From the NCBI GenBank assembly GCA_937874345.1, contig CALNBT010000081.1, positions 1 through 5,457 of the forward strand: 5,457 nt of DNA, given 5' to 3'. This stretch comes from an uncultured Prevotella sp. GTDB lineage: Bacteria; Bacteroidota; Bacteroidia; Bacteroidales; Bacteroidaceae. Every line of letters begins with the position of its first letter. The first letter of the stretch is position 1. Position numbers and translations under genes: made by a program. The notes beneath the pieces were generated by a model. It ran no database searches. It had not been told where the DNA came from and saw nothing but the letters and a program-made list of their open reading frames with translations. Positions 1 through 5,457 of the stretch are shown here, piece by piece.

Positions 1-480
1 CGGATTATGTTGAACAATCTTGATACTCAAGAACAAGGACTGTTAACGTTTTTTCAAGGAACTTCCACTGCGGATACGACAGAAATTGTCATCACTTACA
101 TCCCTAACAAAGAGGTTGACCGTGATCTACTCTTCCGTTTTTCGAAGCATCTGGGTATGGTTGACAAAGATGATCTGGGTGGGGCACCATATTATATTCG
201 TATCAAGGATTTAAAGGTTATCCCTGTTTTAGAACTTAACAATACACCTCAAAAGAAAAATAAAGACGATGTCGGAATAAATGTCAATCTTCCGGGAAAG
301 ATAGAAGTCACCCTTTCCAAAGAAGAACAACCCATTTCTACTTTCGAAACTTATGCAGCTCAATTCGGAAGAATTGAAAACATCAGTGGAGAACTCTTCG
401 GAAAGAAATTTACGACACACATTATTCTCAATCCTGTAACGGGTAACGTTGAAAGTATTCAAACAGAATCACTGGAATAA
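1..480 (+). CDS. DUF4831-like protein, C-terminal part (5' end outside the window)
   Basis: This open frame runs from the first base of the window to a TAA stop at 478-480, giving 159 visible residues. The in-frame ATG at base 7 is probably internal: the frame is open upstream of it, and the peptide from there (MLNNLDTQEQG) resembles the middle of DUF4831 proteins, not a start. Recalled family features include the 'LDNLDAQE..LL..F.GT' stretch, the 'LFRFSK.LG.VD.DDL.G.P' block (here about residues 44-61 of the visible part) and the closing 'AQFG ... LF.KK.TT.I.LNP.TG' block (about 120-149). DUF4831 proteins are usually about 330-360 residues, so roughly the N-terminal half is missing at the window edge, not necessarily from the genome. 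The function is unknown. No catalytic motif or membrane segment is visible here. The gene converges on the susCD operon and ends in its own terminator, so it is not part of that transport system. The family call rests on remembered similarity, not a search. Confidence 0.75.
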   Translation, partial: RIMLNNLDTQEQGLLTFFQGTSTADTTEIVITYIPNKEVDRDLLFRFSKHLGMVDKDDLGGAPYYIRIKDLKVIPVLELNNTPQKKNKDDVGINVNLPGKIEVTLSKEEQPISTFETYAAQFGRIENISGELFGKKFTTHIILNPVTGNVESIQTESLE

Positions 481-497
481 AATAACACTTTCTTCGT

Positions 498-536
498 AAA
501 AGCGTCAAGTAATGATTCTCATTTCTTGACGCTTTT
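498..536 (+). terminator. Intrinsic terminator of the DUF4831-like gene, possibly bidirectional
   Basis: A perfect 12-bp inverted repeat pairs AAAAGCGTCAAG (498-509) with CTTGACGCTTTT (525-536). After a single T/T mismatch the stem continues with AATGA (511-515) against TCATT (519-523) around a 3-nt loop. The 3' arm ends in TTTT and is followed by ATCTTTT, a usable U-rich tail on the plus strand. The hairpin begins 17 nt after the upstream stop codon. Read on the minus strand, the stem also ends in TTTT, so it could act as a backup stop for transcripts arriving from susD. Function is inferred from structure. Confidence 0.85.
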
Positions 537-696
537 ATCTTTTCAATAAATAGAAAGGATCGTACCAGTTATCGTCAATAATAGACAAGCGCCACTCTTT
601 CCTTCTTTAATAAGTTTACTTCCTGCAAATAGAGATTTGTGGTATAGCCAACAAGGAAGTTCATTCCAGATAAAAAAGATAGACTATTGTGTGCAT
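537..696. other. Intergenic spacer between two convergent terminators
   Basis: This is about 160 bp of AT-rich sequence between the two terminator hairpins. I see no convincing gene or promoter in it. The only structure is a modest nested inverted repeat: ACTTCCT (618-624) with AGGAAGT (654-660), enclosing CAAAT (626-630) with ATTTG (635-639). A 29-codon minus-strand open frame (575-664) is present but has nothing to support it as a gene. Confidence 0.5.
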
Positions 697-734
697 AAAA
701 AAAATCCGCAACAAGCATCTGTCTGTTGCGGATT
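697..734 (-). terminator. Intrinsic terminator of the susCD operon
   Basis: On the minus strand an 11-bp perfect stem pairs AATCCGCAACA (734-724) with TGTTGCGGATT (713-703) around a 10-nt loop. A run of eight T's (704-697) follows, the first two of them within the stem. The stem begins 13 nt after the susD stop codon. The GC-rich core plus the U-tract is a classical rho-independent terminator. It implies that the operon ends with susD. Confidence 0.92.
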
Positions 735-747
735 AATGAATTATTAA

Positions 748-2466
748 TTATTTACCACCATAACCAGGATTCTGAACCAGCAAGTTATTGGCACCAATCA
801 AACTGTAATGGATTGGGAATCTGTTAAGATTTTTGTTGTTTGTTGCTTGATGATCCCACCAAGACTCGGTAACATAAGCATCCCAGCGGACAAGATCGGT
901 TCTTCTTCTACCTTCACCGAGAAACTCCATCATCCACTCATCCAACATTCTATATTTGTCAAGATTAGCCACAGTAACTGGGTCTGGGTCGCCATCCACA
1001 AAATATCGTTTGCGTACAGTGTTGATTAATTGGGCTGCAGTTGCCTTATCGCCTAATCTCATCTTACATTCGGCTAACATATAATAGATTTCTGCAAGTC
1101 GAATAACAGGAACGTCTGGGTCAAACTTTCGGTTCATCTCACTCTGATTTGGGCGTGGACTCCGCTTGATTAATCTTACACAAGAGTTTTCTTCAGCTGT
1201 TCCAACATTAGATTGCAAAGACTCTACATTTGGATATTGGGGATCTTTTCCGACTTTCGCAAAATAAGCAACTTGATCAACAACGGTAATTACTTGCCCT
1301 CTATATTCTCGGCTTCCTGTACAAACCCAATCAGGATTCAATGGGTTGCGCAATTCACCTACAATAAACATTCCACGATACTTCCCATTGCCGAGGTATA
1401 CATAGGGTTGTTTACGAATATCCTTATCATTAAACTTGGCATAGCATCCACCCAGTCGGTAAGGATATCGCTTTCCTGTGGGATCCAGACTTGGAATTAA
1501 CCCTATTCCGTTGTTAGATCCTGATCCCTCTAAGCCACCGAGGTAGTTCTTATAGTTGTAAGGAACCATATCACTCCAATATCCACCGTCTGTTTCAAGT
1601 TTGGAATTGGCACTAGGCACGGACCAAATGATTTCCTTAGAAGTCTCATTATTAAAACCAAATGTCTTGGTCCAATCATCATCCAATGCATACTTGCCAT
1701 ATTTTCCGTCAAGAATGTCTTGGCAAATTGCTGCACATTCTTGATACATTTCCTTTCCTATATAAGGCTTGGCATTGAAATACAATCTTGCTTTGATTGC
1801 AGCGCCTGCTGCACGGTTGATGCTGCCGTTCTCCATAGCCCCTAAAGTTTCCTTGATTGGTAGGTTTGGAATCGCAATGTCCAATAACGAATCTATAAAA
1901 TTGAACGTTTGTTCAGCAGTTGACCGTCCTTTTACCGCACTTTGAGTAGTTGTATATAAAGGTACACCTCCGAAGAAATCGAGACCATCCAAATATAATT
2001 TAGCAGCCAACGTACGTTGTTGGTTCAACATATTCTCACGAGTACCTTGTGGAAATCCAAGACGATCGAAGTCTACTTTTTCAAGATCTTCCAAAGCATC
2101 CCACGCCAAGGCAATACCCATAGAGAAATTAGTCCATCCTGTTTCAATATACGGCATATCATCTGTATACTCATGATGGTGCATTTTTTGATATACTCCA
2201 CCATTAAACCAATCGCTTCCACGACTAGGAAGGCAAAATTCATCCGTACCGAGTTCTTGCATCATCCATCTTGGATTATTGTTGGCCTCATACCAACGCC
2301 AGTGGGTAAATGATCGATCAAAACGTTGCCAGACAGCATCCTGTGAAGAATAGAATGTTTCCGGAACAACCTGTGAATAAAAGGTTGGGTCTGTACTGCA
2401 CGAAGTACCTGCACTCAGACATACAGCTCCGACCAAAGCCAATTTTACTATTTTATTTGTTTTCAT
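748..2466 (-). CDS. SusD/RagB-family nutrient-binding outer-membrane lipoprotein
   Basis: The 572-residue product is a normal full length for the family. SusD proteins are mostly alpha-helical surface lipoproteins that lid the SusC barrel and bind the ligand before import. The start is the ATG at 2466, followed by a lipoprotein signal peptide: MKTNK, a hydrophobic segment, and a lipobox-like AGTSC with the lipidated Cys probably at 23. The N-terminal SusD-like region covers about residues 25-230 and includes a TPR-type helix, AAGAAIKARLYF, near 219-230. The C-terminal SusD_RagB region covers about 300-572, with the family hallmarks RLAEIYYMLAEC (456-467) and EWMMEFLGEGRRRTDLVRW (510-528). Residues 46-86 are rich in Trp (46, 56, 58, 67, 86), and the SRGSDW-x-GG and HHH stretches (81-98) resemble a conserved segment in one large SusD clade. 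Whether these residues touch ligand is unknown. The gene starts 15 bp after the susC stop and is closed by a terminator. No Shine-Dalgarno motif precedes it, as is usual in Bacteroidetes. The substrate cannot be assigned. Confidence 0.96.
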   Translation of the reverse strand: MKTNKIVKLALVGAVCLSAGTSCSTDPTFYSQVVPETFYSSQDAVWQRFDRSFTHWRWYEANNNPRWMMQELGTDEFCLPSRGSDWFNGGVYQKMHHHEYTDDMPYIETGWTNFSMGIALAWDALEDLEKVDFDRLGFPQGTRENMLNQQRTLAAKLYLDGLDFFGGVPLYTTTQSAVKGRSTAEQTFNFIDSLLDIAIPNLPIKETLGAMENGSINRAAGAAIKARLYFNAKPYIGKEMYQECAAICQDILDGKYGKYALDDDWTKTFGFNNETSKEIIWSVPSANSKLETDGGYWSDMVPYNYKNYLGGLEGSGSNNGIGLIPSLDPTGKRYPYRLGGCYAKFNDKDIRKQPYVYLGNGKYRGMFIVGELRNPLNPDWVCTGSREYRGQVITVVDQVAYFAKVGKDPQYPNVESLQSNVGTAEENSCVRLIKRSPRPNQSEMNRKFDPDVPVIRLAEIYYMLAECKMRLGDKATAAQLINTVRKRYFVDGDPDPVTVANLDKYRMLDEWMMEFLGEGRRRTDLVRWDAYVTESWWDHQATNNKNLNRFPIHYSLIGANNLLVQNPGYGGK

Positions 2467-2481
2467 CTTGAATGTCGTTCT

Positions 2482-5388
2482 TTAGAAGTTAAACTGAAAA
2501 CCTAATGTATATGTGCGAACATTAGGATAGAAATGATCCCAGAACTTTTCTGTACCTCCATCCCATCCAGTAATGTTCACCTCGGGATTCATTCCGCTAT
2601 AACCGGTTATTGTGCATAGATTTCCAACGGTAAAGTATGCTCTGATTCGATTGATATATTTGGAAGACTTGTTTATCGGTAAGGTGTAGCCCAGGGTTAA
2701 GGCATCTATTTTCAAGAAAGTACCATCTTCCAAATAGTAATCGCAGATTTGTTTTTCACCTTTTATCTGATCAAATTTACCATAAGCGTCTTTCAAAACA
2801 TTTAGATTTCCACGTCCCTGGATTCCGTAATACATATTCAAAGTATTGTATACATCAAAATTAATCCAGCTGCGCATGCTGATTCCCAAATCAAAGTTTT
2901 TATAGACGACAGTATTGGCCCAACCAACAATCAGGGTAGGATTGTAGTTGCCGATAAACTGTTTGTCATTCTCTGTTTTCTCTGCTGCTGGTATCACTTT
3001 TCCCTCTTTATTGTAAAGCAAAAAATTTCCATCCTTATCAAATCCAGCAAACTTCCAAAGATAGAAAGAACCGATTGTAGAATTTTCTTGAATACGGGCT
3101 GCATCACCCGGTGATCCTGGAGCAGGAAATCCATTACCGTTATAATAGGTGTTATTACCCCATAGGGTCAGGATCTTACCACTGTTATGACTCAAGTTCA
3201 AATTTGACGTCCAGCGCAAATCTTTTGTCCGGATGATATCGCCGCCGACTTCAAGTTCCCATCCCTTGCTTTCCATACTACCAATATTTTGATACTGAGA
3301 GCCCTGTGTATATGGTGGTTGAGGAACTTTTACGCTATAAATCAAGTTATCGATCTTACGACGGTAAATATCAAACTTACCATACAACCGATTGTCAAAG
3401 AACGAATAGTCCAGTCCAAAATTCCATTCTTTCTTTTCTTCCCAGCCTAAATTAGCATTTACATTTTGAGTCTTTCCATATGACTTTTGCCAAACGCCAT
3501 TGGGGAGCATCCAGAAAGCGTCTGAGCCAAGCATGTTAGCCATGTAAGATGAACTAAAGTCATTATTGCCCGTCACGCCATAACCAACACGCAGTTTCAA
3601 GTCGTTAATCCAAGAGATATCTTTCATAAAATGCTCGTTGCTGATTCTCCATCCTCCAGACAAAGCCCAGAAATTTGCCCAACGGTTGTTAACCGCAAAC
3701 TTAGATGAGCCTTCATGTCGGATAGATGCCATTAGCATATAAGTATCTTTATATGAGTAATTGATACGTGCAAAAAGAGAGAACAAGCGTTCGGTGATGT
3801 CTTTATTTGAAGACATATTAGCTTTACCATCACTCAAGTACGTGCCCTGACCAATATCCCAATATTTGATTCCGTCAACAGAGAAATCGTAGTTTTCCAT
3901 ATTGAATCCGTCACCATTGCGTTCAAAATAAGAATATCCAGCAGTAGCATTGATATTATGGCCACCAGCCAGTTCTTTCAAATAGGTAAAGTAACCTTCA
4001 GATGTAACATTTTCTGTTTTGCTAAAGCCTAAATATGCATCTCCTTTACGAGAATTCTCAAGTTCATTGCGATGGTATTTCGATGTGAATTGGTGAATTT
4101 CCCACTGTCGGTTTTCATAGCCAACCGTTTGTTGGAATGAAAGACCATCAATAGGCTTGATATTTAATTTGAATACAACTTCTGGCTTAAACCATTTGTC
4201 GGTACCGTTATAGTCGCTCAAAAAAGCATCTGCTATCACATTATAGTCAAGCGATTCGTTGGTCCAGACATTATATCCTGTTTCACTGGCAGGATCATAT
4301 GGAGAACGTGTTGGGTTGTTTCGCATAGCCTGTGCGAAATCTGGGAAGTTATTGACACGTTTTGCCTGCCTATAATCTACTTTTGGACGTACTTCCAACC
4401 ACCCATCAAACAATCTGAAGCTGGCATTCAACCGTCCACCCCAGTCTTCACGTGATTCTTTCTTTGCTAAACCAACATTGCTATTGTAGAATACAGAAGT
4501 ATATAGTTGTGTATCCTTTGTACCCATTTCAAGAGAAACATGATGTTTGCTTGAAAAATTATGATGGTTGATCATCTCATCAAACCAATTGACATCACTG
4601 CCATAATCCGTTCCGATTTTATGGTCAGCATATTCACGACCGGTAAGCAACTCCGGAGCATTATAATAGTCTTTTTTAGACATCTCAACACTATAACTAG
4701 CCTTCAGTTTTCCATTGGTATTGGATCCGCTCTTTGTTGTTATCAGGATCACTCCCGAAGCAGCACGAGTACCATAGATAGCTCCGGCAGACGCATCCTT
4801 CAGGACATCAATGCTTTTGATGTCGTCCTGTGAAAGCGAACGAATATCACCTCCAGGAAAGCCATCTATAACGATCAATGGAGACCGACCGGCATTAATG
4901 GAGGTCATTCCACGCAACTGAATGGTTGAGCCCGAATTGACACCGCCCATGTTGTCCATTACCAGGCCGCTGATCTTTCCCTGAAGAGCTGTGGTAATAT
5001 CTGCACCACTTACTCCAACCATCATATCCTCTGCACTGAGAGAAGTGATGGCACTGGTAACTTGCTTTTTATCCAATGAACCATAACCAATCACGACAAC
5101 CTCATTCAGTGTCTTGTTTGTCTGCTTTAGGACCACTCTCATATTGTCTCGTGCCTTGACAATTTGTGTGTCATATCCAATGTACGAAACAGCTAGGTTA
5201 GCATCTCTGTCAACAGTGACACTAAAGCGTCCATTTACATCTGTAGCCCCACCCTGTGTCGTGCCTTGCTGCATAACCGAGGCTCCTACAATTGGCTCAT
5301 TTTGCTCGTCAACGACAACACCGCTATACGTCATGTTTTGCGCAAAAAGTGTACTTGTCATGAAAGCTGCCATCAATAATAATAACAA
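2482..5388 (-). CDS. SusC/RagA-family TonB-dependent outer-membrane transporter (start disrupted)
   Basis: The frame gives 968 residues counted from a TTG at 5388. The product is a TonB-dependent porin that imports the ligand captured by the adjacent SusD lipoprotein. Domains in order: hydrophobic signal segment (about 1-17, cleavage near LFA-QN); carboxypeptidase-regulatory-like beta-sandwich (about 20-88, with VVVDEQNEPIVGASV); TonB-box-like LNEVVVIGYG (94-103); plug (about 108-220) with LRG (158-160) and the SusC/RagA signature around VLKDASAGAIYG; then a beta-barrel to the C-terminus, which ends in TLGFQFNF with a terminal Phe typical of barrel proteins. No STN domain precedes the regulatory domain, so it is unlikely to signal directly to an anti-sigma factor. 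The start is odd. The TTG gives a signal peptide without the usual basic residues. The better ATG at 5402-5400 is one frame off because of a seven-A tract. An in-frame ATG at 5373 would shorten the signal further. The rest of the frame is intact. The substrate is unknown. Confidence 0.95.
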   Translation of the reverse strand: MLLLLMAAFMTSTLFAQNMTYSGVVVDEQNEPIVGASVMQQGTTQGGATDVNGRFSVTVDRDANLAVSYIGYDTQIVKARDNMRVVLKQTNKTLNEVVVIGYGSLDKKQVTSAITSLSAEDMMVGVSGADITTALQGKISGLVMDNMGGVNSGSTIQLRGMTSINAGRSPLIVIDGFPGGDIRSLSQDDIKSIDVLKDASAGAIYGTRAASGVILITTKSGSNTNGKLKASYSVEMSKKDYYNAPELLTGREYADHKIGTDYGSDVNWFDEMINHHNFSSKHHVSLEMGTKDTQLYTSVFYNSNVGLAKKESREDWGGRLNASFRLFDGWLEVRPKVDYRQAKRVNNFPDFAQAMRNNPTRSPYDPASETGYNVWTNESLDYNVIADAFLSDYNGTDKWFKPEVVFKLNIKPIDGLSFQQTVGYENRQWEIHQFTSKYHRNELENSRKGDAYLGFSKTENVTSEGYFTYLKELAGGHNINATAGYSYFERNGDGFNMENYDFSVDGIKYWDIGQGTYLSDGKANMSSNKDITERLFSLFARINYSYKDTYMLMASIRHEGSSKFAVNNRWANFWALSGGWRISNEHFMKDISWINDLKLRVGYGVTGNNDFSSSYMANMLGSDAFWMLPNGVWQKSYGKTQNVNANLGWEEKKEWNFGLDYSFFDNRLYGKFDIYRRKIDNLIYSVKVPQPPYTQGSQYQNIGSMESKGWELEVGGDIIRTKDLRWTSNLNLSHNSGKILTLWGNNTYYNGNGFPAPGSPGDAARIQENSTIGSFYLWKFAGFDKDGNFLLYNKEGKVIPAAEKTENDKQFIGNYNPTLIVGWANTVVYKNFDLGISMRSWINFDVYNTLNMYYGIQGRGNLNVLKDAYGKFDQIKGEKQICDYYLEDGTFLKIDALTLGYTLPINKSSKYINRIRAYFTVGNLCTITGYSGMNPEVNITGWDGGTEKFWDHFYPNVRTYTLGFQFNF

Positions 5389-5392
5389 CCGA

Positions 5393-5399
5393 TTTTTTT
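5393..5399 (-). other. Seven-A homopolymer at the susC start: probable one-base frameshift site
   Basis: On the minus strand an ATG (5402-5400) is followed by A7 and then TCGG. As written, this ATG encodes MKKIGCYYY and stops at TGA (5375-5373). With A8 the reading would be ATG AAA AAA AAT CGG TTG, joining the long susC frame and giving a 973-residue protein starting MKKNRLLLLLMAAF, a standard Sec signal peptide with a basic n-region. The A-tract is therefore the likely place of a one-base loss, whether real, variable or a sequencing error. The reading of the bases is direct; the inferred ancestral A8 is an inference. Confidence 0.75.
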
Positions 5400-5402
5400 C
5401 AT

Positions 5403-5457
5403 AAGTTTGATTTAAATTAACAATATTAGATTTTCTACAAATTGAATTGTTTGTTCT
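5403..5457 (-). promoter_or_regulatory. AT-rich upstream leader of susC (promoter not resolved)
   Basis: This stretch lies directly upstream of the probable susC ATG and continues past the window edge. It is very AT-rich and has no Shine-Dalgarno motif, as expected for Bacteroidetes leaders. It contains an imperfect palindrome TTGATTTAAATTAA (5407-5420) and, on the minus strand, TAATATTG (5428-5421). The latter resembles the Bacteroides -7 element TAnnTTTG, but there is no TTTG at the usual -33 distance. The main promoter may lie outside the window. The long susC frame stays open through this stretch but has no ATG, GTG or TTG codon in it. Confidence 0.3.

Noticed and set aside
229..462. Minus-strand 77-codon open frame opposite the DUF4831-like gene
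   Set aside because: It is a shadow of the plus-strand gene, with no supporting motif or start signal.
575..664. A 29-codon minus-strand open frame (MNFLVGYTT...) after the susD terminator
   Set aside because: It is short, lies behind a strong terminator on the same strand, and has no visible promoter, ribosome-binding signal or recognised family. Chance is the simpler explanation.
808..2313. Plus-strand open frames of about 70-100 codons opposite susD (808-1029, 1213-1500, 2017-2313)
   Set aside because: They lie entirely antisense to a full-length SusD gene with clear family motifs, and their translations show no recognisable domain. They are shadow frames.
5374..5388. TTATTATTATTATTG trinucleotide repeat as a microsatellite switch
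   Set aside because: It encodes the leucine run of the signal peptide core, and a three-base unit would not change frame. The adjacent A7 tract is the better candidate for variation.
4561..5404. Plus-strand open frames opposite the N-terminal part of susC (4561-4833 and 5114-5404)
   Set aside because: They are antisense to the conserved plug and regulatory domains, and their translations look like reverse-complement noise.
5421..5428. TAATATTG on the minus strand as a Bacteroides -7 promoter element for susC
   Set aside because: It matches TAnnTTTG imperfectly and has no TTTG about 19-21 bases upstream; the only nearby TTTG is 9 bases away. Such matches are common in AT-rich DNA.
5437..5454. 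ACAAA/TTTGT inverted repeat in the susC leader as an operator or hairpin
   Set aside because: The stem has only five pairs, mostly A-T, with an 8-nt loop, which is not distinguishable from chance here.

Overview
The window looks like chromosomal DNA of a gut-type member of the Bacteroidales (Bacteroides, Phocaeicola or Parabacteroides). Three things point there: a complete SusC/SusD outer-membrane nutrient-uptake pair, AT-rich intergenic DNA without Shine-Dalgarno motifs, and the end of a gene that resembles the Bacteroidales family DUF4831. I cannot name the species.

Layout. Bases 1-480 (+) are the 3' part of a gene whose start lies outside the window; its product resembles the C-terminal half of DUF4831 proteins, whose function is unknown. 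Bases 481-747 form a convergent intergenic region with two strong intrinsic terminators. One (498-536) closes the DUF4831-like gene, and the other (697-734) closes the minus-strand operon. Bases 748-2466 (-) encode a SusD/RagB-family surface lipoprotein. Bases 2482-5388 (-) encode a SusC/RagA-family TonB-dependent outer-membrane transporter. The last 55 bases or so (5403-5457) are the AT-rich leader upstream of susC.

How the genes work together. susC and susD are transcribed in that order on the minus strand, 15 bp apart. By family knowledge, the SusD lipoprotein caps the SusC barrel at the cell surface, captures a ligand (usually an oligosaccharide, sometimes a peptide), and SusC imports it using TonB energy. 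The operon ends 13 nt after susD in a terminator, so no glycoside hydrolase or further binding lipoprotein is co-transcribed downstream. The substrate cannot be read from the sequence.

Most notable point. The natural start of susC appears to be broken by one base. An ATG at 5402-5400 is followed by seven A's and runs into a stop after nine codons. One more A would join it to the long frame and give a textbook signal peptide beginning MKKNR-LLLLL. This could be a sequencing or assembly homopolymer error, a real inactivating mutation, or a slippage or phase-variation site controlling the transporter. The rest of the window looks like ordinary Bacteroidales nutrient-uptake DNA, and I found no mobile element, CRISPR array, tRNA or rRNA.
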